From: Candidatus Sysuiplasma jiujiangense
GTDB lineage: Archaea; Thermoplasmatota; Thermoplasmata; Sysuiplasmatales; Sysuiplasmataceae
Direction of reading: 5' to 3'
Assembly: GCA_019721075.1 (NCBI GenBank)
Contig: JAHEAD010000001.1
Coordinates: 62,001 to 126,000, forward strand
Length of the DNA stretch: 64,000 nt
Shown here: in pieces, positions 35,607 to 43,542 of the stretch
Position numbering within the stretch: position 1 is the stretch's first letter
Layout: each line of letters starts with the position of its first letter
Made by a program: the position numbers and the translations under genes
Notes under the pieces: model-generated
The model's input: only the letters and a program-made list of their open reading frames with translations
Database searches by the model: none
What the model was told of the DNA's origin: nothing

Positions 35607-36575
35607 TTGAAGGTAGTTGTTCTCGGTTCCATACGGAATGAGATAAAAAAAGAACTTGATGATTCCTGCAGGAATTCCAAAATTCAGCTGATTTACTTTG
35701 AGAGTGCTGCAGAAGCGGATTTATCGGACTGTGAAGTGATGTTCCTCGGTTTCGGCGCCAGGGAAAAGCTGAAGGATGCGATTGCAAAATGCAACGGTAT
35801 CAGGATGATCCAAACACAGTCAGCAGGGGTGGATTATCTCAACTTCTCAGAGATACCGGAAACCATACTCGTCTGCACTAACGCGGGTGCATTTGCGAAA
35901 CCCATTGCAGAACATGTTTTTGCAATGATCCTCGCGCTGTCAAAGAACCTTAAGAAAAATGAAATTGCCATGAAGAATGGAATTTTTCAGAGAAGTGAAA
36001 TCAGCAGGGAACTGAGGGGTAGAATTCTCGGCATATACGGTTATGGTGGGATCGGGAGGGAAGTAGCAAAAATTGGCAGAGCCTTTGGTATGCAGATTCA
36101 TGCCATTTCGAGGAATCCAAACAGCGAACCGCGACCTGACTGGTATGGCAAACCGGCGGATCTCGACAGAATGCTGATGAGCTCCGATGTGATTGTTATT
36201 TCAGCGCCGCTGAACAGGGAGACAAAGCACAAATTTAACAGTGAAAAACTGTCGATAATGAAGGATGACGCGATACTCATCAATGTCGCTAGAGGTGAAA
36301 TAATAGTCGAGCGGGATCTGTTCGAACACCTCAGGAATAACAAGAAATTTTGCGCGGGAATTGATACCTGGTGGGATGAACCACGTGATGATCGAATATA
36401 TACTCCCAGATATGACTTTTTATCCTTGCCAAATGTGATAGGATCCCCGCATAATTCAGGCAATGTGGAAGAACAGGGAGATTATTCAGTCCGTGTGGCT
36501 TTTGAGAACATTTTTCGATATGCCAGACATGAGGAACCGCTCAACAAAGTAAACAGATCCGACTACACTCCATAG
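35607..36575 (+). CDS. D-2-hydroxyacid dehydrogenase (NAD-binding, PGDH-like)
   Basis: A protein of about 322 residues that interconverts a 2-ketoacid and a D-2-hydroxyacid with NAD(P). The Rossmann motif is GIYGYGGIGREVAKIG; the catalytic Arg is in NVARGEIIVE, the Glu in DTWWDEP and the His in GSPHNSG. There is no C-terminal ACT domain, so it is unlikely to be serine-pathway PGDH. The start is either TTG 35607, which has AGAGG about 10 bases upstream and gives MKVVVLGS, or TTG 35568. The substrate is unknown. Confidence 0.9.
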   Translation: MKVVVLGSIRNEIKKELDDSCRNSKIQLIYFESAAEADLSDCEVMFLGFGAREKLKDAIAKCNGIRMIQTQSAGVDYLNFSEIPETILVCTNAGAFAKPIAEHVFAMILALSKNLKKNEIAMKNGIFQRSEISRELRGRILGIYGYGGIGREVAKIGRAFGMQIHAISRNPNSEPRPDWYGKPADLDRMLMSSDVIVISAPLNRETKHKFNSEKLSIMKDDAILINVARGEIIVERDLFEHLRNNKKFCAGIDTWWDEPRDDRIYTPRYDFLSLPNVIGSPHNSGNVEEQGDYSVRVAFENIFRYARHEEPLNKVNRSDYTP

Positions 36576-36639
36576 TTGCAACACTCCAAGCCAACTAACA
36601 ATGGATTGCTTTTATTACCGTACGCGATACCATCATCTC

Positions 36640-36999
36640 ATGCATAAGGATGATGAAAAGATCGCCGAAATGAGAAGAAGCATGTTCATTACCCTGAAGA
36701 ATGAGGGATTCCATGCTGTTGCCGCCCTCATCGACGCAGAGACCATGCCGGGCAAGATTAACGGTGTTCAGCCTGACTTAATCGGTTTCAATGAAAAAGG
36801 CATCGGCGTAGTGGTTCAGGTAGAGACCTGTGAAACTGTCAGAAGCACGGAGGCGGAGGAACGCCTGTCATCTCTCATCATGGTTCAGGCAGAAGAGCAT
36901 GAATACAGATTGCTGGTCCCTACGGAATGCATGGACAGTGTCGTGGAGTGGGTAAAGAAACTTGGACTCGATGAAGATATCGTTTGGGAGTATTTCTGA
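36640..36999 (+). CDS. Predicted PD-(D/E)xK-fold-like small protein
   Basis: A 119-residue soluble protein, mixed alpha/beta. The segment QPDLIGFNEKGIGVVVQVETCETV looks like the core of a PD-(D/E)xK nuclease fold (Asp, then E-x-E in the next strand), but the terminal Lys is missing; a C-terminal EYRLLVPTECMDSVVEWVKKLGL fits the last strand and helix. It may be a nuclease relative or a non-catalytic member. ATG 36640 is preferred: CTTTTATTAC at 36608-36617 would be its TATA box. It lies just after the dehydrogenase gene and converges with the flippase gene. Confidence 0.6.
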   Translation: MHKDDEKIAEMRRSMFITLKNEGFHAVAALIDAETMPGKINGVQPDLIGFNEKGIGVVVQVETCETVRSTEAEERLSSLIMVQAEEHEYRLLVPTECMDSVVEWVKKLGLDEDIVWEYF

Positions 37000-37007
37000 C
37001 GTATCGG

Positions 37008-38558
37008 CTAACGTCTGTCACCCTTGAAATCAGAGGAAAGTTCGTCTGAAACATAACGGTGCATGGCCAGCGGGTTAAGCGCATCGATATATACTTTCAA
37101 ATCCTCGATGGAGGCTATTCTTGACAGAAGACATAATACCAGGTATACGGCGCCACTGACTAACGCAAAGAAGACGGCATCATACCACCTCCACTGCTGG
37201 AGAGGAATGAGCAGTGTAAGCGGCATCACCATCAGATCGGATATGACAGCAATGATGAAAAAATAGACGACACTGAAGTCAAAGTGCGTGTCGGCCAGTT
37301 TCTTCGAGTGGTATTGAGACATTGCATACAGTACGACAGCGCCTGCGAGAAGTCCAAGGGCGGCTCCTGCAGGTCCCATTCCCAGTAATGGAATGCCGAA
37401 TATTGAAACAGGTATCGCGACTACCATCACGGCAAGAGAGACAAGGGTAGACACAATTGTTATCCAGGCTGAAATCTTGGGCCTGTTCATTCCTGTAATT
37501 ACGCTGTTCTTGGGACCGGAGATGCTTGTAACATAAAGCCAGACTGCAAGGATGGCGAGAGGGGTTGCCGCGCCATAGAAATGGTTGGAGAGTATTACAT
37601 GCAGTATTCCGATTGGAAAAAATACCATAAATAGCGAAAGCGGTGCGAGCACAAATGAGAGAAAGTATTCCGATGTAAGCGTACTCTCCCTGATCTGCAG
37701 ATGCTTCCCCATACTGTGCAGTTCTGATATCCTGGGAAATACGACCGAAGTGACGCTTCCGCCGAGAACGACAAACACCGACGCTATCCTGTAACTGGCA
37801 TAAAACTGTCCGGCCCCTGCCAGATGCCAGAAAAGCTCCACAAGAACAACAGACAGGCTTGTCGGCAGGAGGCCTATCAGTGAAGGTATAAGGAGCGGAT
37901 CTGCAAATTTCCTGTACTCCCTGATGAGCTCCTTTGACGGTTTACTGACAGGATATCCACGGAAATAATAGAATGTGACTGCAGTAGATGCGACGCCGCC
38001 CAGCAGGTACGTCCATATCACATCGATCGGGGACAATTTAGAAAAAACGACAAATATAATTGCGATGACCCTTACGATATGACCTGCAAATGTACCAATC
38101 TGCGCTTTTACTGTCTCCCTCCTTGCATTGAAAGTTGATGCAGGCACGGTGGCAAGAGTGCTTATTATGGTATAGGCAAGCATTATCCAAATTCCCTGAA
38201 CCTCCAGCGGCGATTCGAATCCCTTGCCCAGAACATATATCCAGAAGAATATAGTTCCAAAAACCAGAAGCGACATCAGACCTGTCAACAGTGCAGTGAT
38301 GAGAAGAAATGAGCCGTTGCACTGCCCTAAATCGGCACCTTCCGACACTTTTTTTATGTGGGCTGTCTGGAAGCCAAGTCTGCTTACAGGCAGATAGACG
38401 CCAACGTAGCTTGAGGTGAAGCCTATGAGACCGATTGTGAAAACTGCGCTCGATCCCATATATTTCGAAATTGTGAGTATGCCAACATACGCAATGACTG
38501 CGCCGACGAGATTTATCAGTGTGGAGAAAAATGACTTTCTCGCCAGAGATTCCGCCAT
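37008..38558 (-). CDS. Oligosaccharide flippase-like membrane protein (Wzx/MATE-like fold)
   Basis: A 516-residue protein with about 14 hydrophobic helices, arranged as in polysaccharide biosynthesis (RfbX/Wzx) proteins of the MOP superfamily. Such proteins flip lipid-linked oligosaccharides across the membrane for protein glycosylation or envelope polymers. Motifs are weak, as usual in this family; LARKSFFSTLINLVGAVIAYVG and STLATVPASTFNARR are the conserved-type segments. No glycosyltransferase gene is adjacent, so the cargo is unknown. The many sequon-rich surface proteins nearby would need such a transporter. Confidence 0.85.
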   Translation of the reverse strand: MAESLARKSFFSTLINLVGAVIAYVGILTISKYMGSSAVFTIGLIGFTSSYVGVYLPVSRLGFQTAHIKKVSEGADLGQCNGSFLLITALLTGLMSLLVFGTIFFWIYVLGKGFESPLEVQGIWIMLAYTIISTLATVPASTFNARRETVKAQIGTFAGHIVRVIAIIFVVFSKLSPIDVIWTYLLGGVASTAVTFYYFRGYPVSKPSKELIREYRKFADPLLIPSLIGLLPTSLSVVLVELFWHLAGAGQFYASYRIASVFVVLGGSVTSVVFPRISELHSMGKHLQIRESTLTSEYFLSFVLAPLSLFMVFFPIGILHVILSNHFYGAATPLAILAVWLYVTSISGPKNSVITGMNRPKISAWITIVSTLVSLAVMVVAIPVSIFGIPLLGMGPAGAALGLLAGAVVLYAMSQYHSKKLADTHFDFSVVYFFIIAVISDLMVMPLTLLIPLQQWRWYDAVFFALVSGAVYLVLCLLSRIASIEDLKVYIDALNPLAMHRYVSDELSSDFKGDRR

Positions 38559-38643
38559 GGTATACCAGACAGTATCGAATCATATGCACTTCAATAAGCT
38601 TTTGATAACAGAAGTATGGCTGCAAGTCAGAAATGCCGGTATA

Positions 38644-38748
38644 AGCCACTGGAGGGAATTGAACCCTCGACCTACGCCTATTTGTATCGGTGATACCAAG
38701 GCGTCGCTATATAGTGGTGCCCGTGCACTACCACTAAGCTACAGTGGC
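38644..38748 (-). tRNA. tRNA-Thr (anticodon GGT) with two introns
   Basis: The minus strand folds into a tRNA after removal of two inserts: acceptor GCCACTG/CAGTGGC with discriminator T, anticodon stem ACGCC/GGCGT with loop TTGGTA-A (anticodon GGT), variable AGGTC, and T arm GAGGG-TTCAATT-CCCTC. Insert 1 (38712-38728, 17 bases) is in the D loop. There GTGG pairs with CCAC between the three-base bulges TAG and TAT, a bulge-helix-bulge. Insert 2 (38680-38693, 14 bases) is at position 37/38, with a weaker central helix TTG/CAA. The mature length would be 74 bases. U73 agrees with many archaeal tRNA-Thr. Confidence 0.85.
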
Positions 38749-38818
38749 GCATTCGCTCAGAGAACTGACCGCCGTATTAATTTTTTGTGAAATGGCTTCT
38801 CACCACTTGAAAATTAAC

Positions 38819-38828
38819 CTATATAAGT
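38819..38828 (+). promoter_or_regulatory. TATA box of the RqcH gene
   Basis: CTATATAAGT, centred about 29 bases before the TTG at 38853 and 47 before the ATG at 38871. It supports a transcription start near 38850. Confidence 0.45.
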
Positions 38829-38852
38829 AAGTTAATCGGAAGTCAGATAGGA

Positions 38853-40712
38853 TTGAAAACAAAAAACTCAATGACCTCACTAGATGTCAGGCTCATCCGG
38901 CAAGAGATGGAGGTGCTCAAGGGCTCCTATGCGGAGAAGGCCTACGGGCTTTCGCCCTTTTCGTTGCGGTTCAATCTGCAGGGTTCAAAGAAGGAGCTCC
39001 TCCTGATAGACGATCTCTTCCTCAGCCTGACCGACAGAATAGAGCATGATGAGAATGAAGTGATGAGCGACTTTGCTTCTGCGGTGAGGAGGAAATTCGA
39101 CAACTCGAGGGTCACAGGAATCGAACAGGCAGGATTCGACAGGGTCATCAGGATTAAATTCTCAAGGCCTGAAGGATCTGAAATTGTATTCGAACTCTTT
39201 GGAAAAGGCAACGCGATCATTGCCGAGAATGGCGTAGTGGCTTCTGCTCTTAAATTTGACCGGAGAGGCAAATTTGAGACAAAGGCAGGGATGATTTATG
39301 AACTCCCTCAAAGCAGATTTGACCCGCTGATATCAGACGCTGATGCATTGGGCAGGTTGCTTGAAGCTTCCAGGGGGGATACCGTCAGATCGCTTGCGAC
39401 GATGGCAGGCCTCGGCCCAGACATGTCGGAGGAGGTCTGTGCTAGAGCCGGAGTGGAAAGAAACAGAAAGCCGTCTGAATTGTCTGACCGGGAAGTGAGG
39501 GCAATGTCGGAGAACATCAGAGATATGATACACACCACAGACACGGATCCATCGCCTTGCGTTTACTACCAGAACGGAAGCGCTGTCCAGTTCACGCCTG
39601 TTCCCTTCACCATATTTTCAGACCTCGAGAGCAAACCGTTCAATTCCATAAGCGAGGCAATTGTCGAATTCATAACAAAAAGGAAAAAGGAGGAAAAGGG
39701 AGGCGAGGAGGATAGACACGGCAAATTAATACAGAAACAGAAGGAGGCAATAGACAGGCTCACGTCAGAAAGAGACAAAGCCAAAAAATTTGCACAATCC
39801 ACTTACGAAAAATATGCGGACTTCGAGAAGATTGTATCTGCCATCAGGGAAGGAAAAACCCTTGATTACAGCTACAGACGTATGAACAGGAACAGGGTAA
39901 TCCTCGACGTGGATGGTGTGAAATTCGATTTCAATCCTAACGAGGACATTCATACGGTCGTCTCTTCGATATACGACAGCGTCAAGGAGATTGAGAGGAA
40001 ACTCAGGAGAGCCCGGGAAGCGCTTGAAGAAATAGAGAGACAGAAGCCGAAGGAGGCGGAAATGCCACGCGGCCTGGTGATGAGGAAATCTTCGAAGAGA
40101 TTCTGGTTCGAGGATTACAGGTGGTTTGTCAGCAGCGAGGGCTGTCTTGTTGTGGGCGGCAGGGATGCGAGGACAAATGACAGGCTCGTATCAAAACACA
40201 TGTCCTCCGGCGACAGGTACGCTCATGCAGATATCTACGGAGCTCCGAGCACTGTCGTGAAATGGAACGCCACGGCAACGGATATTACGCTTGAGGAGGC
40301 ATGTATTTTTGCCGTGAGCTTCTCAAGGGCGTGGAACTCCAAAATTGGCAGCGCCTCTGCCTACTGGGTCATGCCGGAACAGGTCAGCAAGACACCGCAG
40401 ACCGGCGAATTTCTGCCGCGGGGTGCTTTTGTAATCAGAGGCAAGAGGAATTATTTCCCCAAGCTTCCGTTACAGCTTGCGATCGGCACAGTAAGATATG
40501 AAGGAGAAATCAGGACTGTCTGCGGACCCCAGAGGGCAATGGAAGCAAATGCGCTGAAATTCGTAAAGTTAATTCCGGGATCAATGACAAAAGAGCAGAT
40601 AGCGTCCGTCCTGGCGGAAACGCTGGGGGTTACGAGGGATTCAATCGTATCTGCACTCCCCCCCGGGAACAGTGATCTTGACGGCACAGTAAAATTCGTG
40701 GAGACAAAATAG
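38853..40712 (+). CDS. rqcH: RqcH/NFACT family protein (ribosome-associated quality control)
   Basis: A 619-residue archaeal homologue of Rqc2/NEMF and bacterial RqcH. These bind the large ribosomal subunit with a stalled peptidyl-tRNA and add C-terminal Ala tails that mark the chain for decay. Order: NFACT-N (about 1-190, opening MTSLDVRLIRQEME; AGFDRVIRIKF holds the Asp-Arg pair), a helix-hairpin-helix-like stretch, coiled coil (about 285-420), and NFACT-R (about 420-530, FWFEDYRWFVSSEGCLVVGGRDARTND in two pieces). The start is TTG 38853 or ATG 38871 (MTSLDV); archaeal relatives usually begin a few residues before MTS/MSS. Confidence 0.92.
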   Translation: MKTKNSMTSLDVRLIRQEMEVLKGSYAEKAYGLSPFSLRFNLQGSKKELLLIDDLFLSLTDRIEHDENEVMSDFASAVRRKFDNSRVTGIEQAGFDRVIRIKFSRPEGSEIVFELFGKGNAIIAENGVVASALKFDRRGKFETKAGMIYELPQSRFDPLISDADALGRLLEASRGDTVRSLATMAGLGPDMSEEVCARAGVERNRKPSELSDREVRAMSENIRDMIHTTDTDPSPCVYYQNGSAVQFTPVPFTIFSDLESKPFNSISEAIVEFITKRKKEEKGGEEDRHGKLIQKQKEAIDRLTSERDKAKKFAQSTYEKYADFEKIVSAIREGKTLDYSYRRMNRNRVILDVDGVKFDFNPNEDIHTVVSSIYDSVKEIERKLRRAREALEEIERQKPKEAEMPRGLVMRKSSKRFWFEDYRWFVSSEGCLVVGGRDARTNDRLVSKHMSSGDRYAHADIYGAPSTVVKWNATATDITLEEACIFAVSFSRAWNSKIGSASAYWVMPEQVSKTPQTGEFLPRGAFVIRGKRNYFPKLPLQLAIGTVRYEGEIRTVCGPQRAMEANALKFVKLIPGSMTKEQIASVLAETLGVTRDSIVSALPPGNSDLDGTVKFVETK

Positions 40713-40749
40713 TAAGTATTCTTTTGGATATCACAAGAAGGGTGAATCG

Positions 40750-42324
40750 ATGCCGTTTACGAATGAGGCAACATACCAGAAGATGAAGATTTCGGGCAGT
40801 GAGAATGATTTTCACTCCAGATATGACGATGCTCTGCAGGTTTCACTGAAGGGTATCGGTGGCACCTATCCTGCATATATTGGCAATTCCAGGTACATAT
40901 CCGTTAATGGCACGTTTGAGGTGCGCTCCCCCTCGGACAGAGAAATGCTCATCGGAAAGTTCCAGAGCTGCAGCAGGGAAGAGACGGGCATAGCGATTAG
41001 AGCTGCTGCCGACGCATTCCATAAATGGAGCGGCACCGATTACAGGAGACGGATTTCGATTGTCATGAAGGCCGCAGAGATTGCGGCGGAGATGAAATTC
41101 GAACTTGCAGCAATGATGACACTGGAGAACGGGAAAAACAGGTTCGAAGCAGTGGCAGACGTTGATGAGGCAATAGATTTCATGAGATACTATAGCGAAC
41201 TGATGACTGTGAATAAAGGATACATGACAGCAATGGGCACTTTATCGCAGGCTGAAGAAAACAGGAGCGTTCTAAGACCCTACGGAGTGTGGGGTGTTAT
41301 TGCACCTTTCAATTTTCCGTTTGCGATTTCATGTGGAATGACCACGGGCGCGCTTATTACAGGAAACACTGCTGTCCTGAAGCCCAGCAGTTATACTCCA
41401 CTTCTCTCCCTGAAATTACACGAGATTTACGTGAAGGCAGGCATTCCGGACGGTGTTTTGAGTTATGTCACAGGTCCGGGAGATACCGTCGGCACCGAAC
41501 TGATGGAAAACGAGGCTGTTTCGGGTATTGTGTTTACGGGCTCTAGAGAAGTCGGCCTTTCCTCTGCAAGGAAGTTTAACAGGAGGAGCTTCAAGCCTTT
41601 CATATCCGAGATGGGAGGAAAGAATGCTGTCATAGTCACGGAAAATGCCGATCTGCCAAAGGCAGTGGAAGGCACTGCGAAGGCGGCATTTGGCTTCGGG
41701 GGCCAGAAATGCAGCGCCGCGTCAAGGGCAATTATACAGTCGTCTGTCAAAGACAGATTCCTGAAGGATTTGGCAGCATTCACAAAGAAGCTGAATATCG
41801 GCGATCCTTCTGACAGGAGCACTTACCTTGGACCCGTGATAAGCGAGGAGGCGGTCACGCGGTTTGAGAGAGCAATGGCTGAGGCAGGAGAAAGAGGACA
41901 GATTCTGGCAGGCGGAAATGTCATCCGGGAAGGGAAACTGGCTAAAGGATATTTTATTGAGCCTACGATTGTTGATAAACTTCCGCCTGATTCCTGGCTT
42001 CTGAAGGAAGAGCTTTTTCTGCCCGTTCTTGTCACGGTTGAATATAACGATTTCGATGAGGCTCTCAGGATGGCAAACTCGCTTGATTACGGACTGACAG
42101 CCGGAATATTCAGCGAGGACAGCAGCCAGATTAAAAAGTTTTTCGATGAGATAGAGGCAGGAGTTTGTTACGCAAACAAGGGTAGCGGTGCAACGACTGC
42201 CGCAATGGTCGGAGCCCAGCCGTTTGTAGGCTGGAAGATGAGCGGTTCAACCGGAAAGGGGGCAGGCGGCCTTTACTATCTGCTGCAGTTCATGAGGGAG
42301 CAGACGCAGGCAGTGTTTTCATGA
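40750..42324 (+). CDS. Aldehyde dehydrogenase family protein (1-pyrroline-5-carboxylate dehydrogenase-like)
   Basis: A 524-residue NAD(P)-dependent aldehyde dehydrogenase. The catalytic Cys lies in FGGQKCSAASRA and the general-base Glu in ISEMGGKNAVIV; GVWGVIAPFNFPFAIS holds the conserved Asn, and the nucleotide loop is FTGSREVGLS. The QKCSAASR motif, the extended N-terminus and the C-terminal TGKGAGGLYYLLQFMREQT resemble P5C dehydrogenase, the second step of proline breakdown to glutamate. A proline dehydrogenase is not adjacent, so assignment within the family is tentative. It follows the rqcH gene by 37 bases. Confidence 0.9.
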   Translation: MPFTNEATYQKMKISGSENDFHSRYDDALQVSLKGIGGTYPAYIGNSRYISVNGTFEVRSPSDREMLIGKFQSCSREETGIAIRAAADAFHKWSGTDYRRRISIVMKAAEIAAEMKFELAAMMTLENGKNRFEAVADVDEAIDFMRYYSELMTVNKGYMTAMGTLSQAEENRSVLRPYGVWGVIAPFNFPFAISCGMTTGALITGNTAVLKPSSYTPLLSLKLHEIYVKAGIPDGVLSYVTGPGDTVGTELMENEAVSGIVFTGSREVGLSSARKFNRRSFKPFISEMGGKNAVIVTENADLPKAVEGTAKAAFGFGGQKCSAASRAIIQSSVKDRFLKDLAAFTKKLNIGDPSDRSTYLGPVISEEAVTRFERAMAEAGERGQILAGGNVIREGKLAKGYFIEPTIVDKLPPDSWLLKEELFLPVLVTVEYNDFDEALRMANSLDYGLTAGIFSEDSSQIKKFFDEIEAGVCYANKGSGATTAAMVGAQPFVGWKMSGSTGKGAGGLYYLLQFMREQTQAVFS

Positions 42325-42332
42325 GCTGTGTT

Positions 42333-42534
42333 CCCCGGCATTAACTGCTGCGTTCACGGAACGCTCGGCGCACTCCCGCATCTGACCCATGCCGGGGTGT
42401 TGTGCAGCGGGGTTGTCCCAGTGTCACTCAGGGACGGCACGTCCCAGTCCAAAGGGGACCCATTAAGCGCTGCACTGTAGTCGCAGGTTATTTTGCCGGA
42501 GTCACGAAGAGTCATCCGGAATTGAGCTTGCGAC
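42333..42534. ncRNA. Candidate structured RNA, strand and class unknown
   Basis: Between the aldehyde dehydrogenase stop and the DUF72 promoter lies a GC-rich stretch with three consecutive stems: CCCCGGCAT/ATGCCGGGG (42333-42341 with 42389-42397, enclosing GCGTT-CACGG-AACGC), GTGCAGCG/CGCTGCAC (42402-42409 with 42468-42475, enclosing GGGAC-GGCAC-GTCCC), and GTCGCA/TGCGAC (42480-42485 with 42529-42534, enclosing CCGGA/TCCGG). Such strong nested pairing in non-coding DNA of a moderate-GC archaeon suggests an RNA. I find neither the RNase P nor the SRP RNA core sequences. On the minus strand, CATATATTAATAG (about 42558-42570) could be its TATA box. Confidence 0.4.
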
Positions 42535-42605
42535 GGTACGCAGATCCGTTCCGTTCCTATTAATATATGGCAGTACAGATGGCTTTCGGAACGGCGGTGT
42601 AAAGG

Positions 42606-42612
42606 TTTATTA
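42606..42612 (+). promoter_or_regulatory. TATA box for the DUF72 gene
   Basis: TTTATTA centred 27 bases before the GTG at 42636, consistent with a leaderless mRNA starting at that codon. Confidence 0.4.
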
Positions 42613-42635
42613 GTGCACAGGATGAATAATATAGC

Positions 42636-43526
42636 GTGAATATTTTAACAGGTTGCAGCGGCTGGTCCTATACCGACTGGATTGGCCCGTTCTACCCGCG
42701 CAGCTTAGCTGGCAGGCACTCTGAGTGGTTGCGTTATTATTCATCATTCTTCATGACGACAGAGGTAAACAGCACATTCTACTCAGTTCCCGGAAGAACC
42801 ACCGTAAACGCATGGATTGACAGAACATCCGATTTTAGCGGCTTCCAGTTTTCACTCAAGCTGCCGCAGAAGATATCGCATGAACTCCTCCCCTCGGGAA
42901 AGATCGGGGAGGCGAGGGAAGAACTGAGGAGGTTTGAGGAAACATGCATTGTGCCGCTCCAGTCTGCAGGGAGAATGGGCGCAGCGCTCCTCCAGCTTCC
43001 CCCTGATTTCAAAATGAAAGACTCTGCCGATATCGAGGGATTGAGGAGGATAGCAGAAAGCATGGCCGAGGGACACTATGACATGGCTGTGGAATTCAGA
43101 GACCGAAGCTGGCTCTCTGAGGAAAGAGCGGAACTCAGGGCGGATATCACCGAACTTCTCAGGGATTTACGATGCAGCCAGGTGTTTGTAGACAGCCCGG
43201 CCTTCATGCCGACCAGTGAAATAACCGCGGAACATGCTTATTTCCGATTTCATGGCAGAAACCAGGACATTTGGTACCGGAAGGCAGGCGAGGATGACGG
43301 CAGAATCAACAGATACGACTACCTCTATTCAAGGGGACAGCTGGAGAGCTGGATTCCCAGAATAGATGAGGCATCGGAGCGCTGCAGGACTGTAAGAATT
43401 TACTTTAACAACCATGGAAGGGCCAAGGCTGCCAAGAACGCCCTTGAACTGATGGACATGCTCGGCATCCCGCACCAGCCCAAGGAAATACACATAACTG
43501 ATCAGGTAAAACTCGGATCGTTCTGA
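42636..43526 (+). CDS. DUF72 (YecE-like) TIM-barrel protein
   Basis: A 296-residue protein of the DUF72 family, widespread in bacteria and archaea and without an assigned reaction. Recognisable family segments are TGCSGWSYTDWIGPFYP at the N-terminus, the strand VNSTFYSVPG, FSLKLPQKISH, LLQLPPDF, VEFRDRSWL, YFRFHGRN and YFNNHGRAKAAKNALEL. The conserved acidic and His residues line a barrel reminiscent of endonuclease IV-type TIM barrels, which is why nucleic-acid or sugar processing has been suggested. GTG start after a TATA box. Stands alone. Confidence 0.9.
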   Translation: MNILTGCSGWSYTDWIGPFYPRSLAGRHSEWLRYYSSFFMTTEVNSTFYSVPGRTTVNAWIDRTSDFSGFQFSLKLPQKISHELLPSGKIGEAREELRRFEETCIVPLQSAGRMGAALLQLPPDFKMKDSADIEGLRRIAESMAEGHYDMAVEFRDRSWLSEERAELRADITELLRDLRCSQVFVDSPAFMPTSEITAEHAYFRFHGRNQDIWYRKAGEDDGRINRYDYLYSRGQLESWIPRIDEASERCRTVRIYFNNHGRAKAAKNALELMDMLGIPHQPKEIHITDQVKLGSF

Positions 43527-43542
43527 ACCTGATGGAAAACAG

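Noticed and set aside
38038-38649. 203-codon frame on the minus strand overlapping the flippase gene
   Set aside because: Rich in Cys, His and Arg, in another frame of the flippase; a shadow.
42333-42534. RNase P RNA or SRP RNA as identity of the structured element
   Set aside because: The conserved cores of both are not seen on either strand, so no class is assigned.
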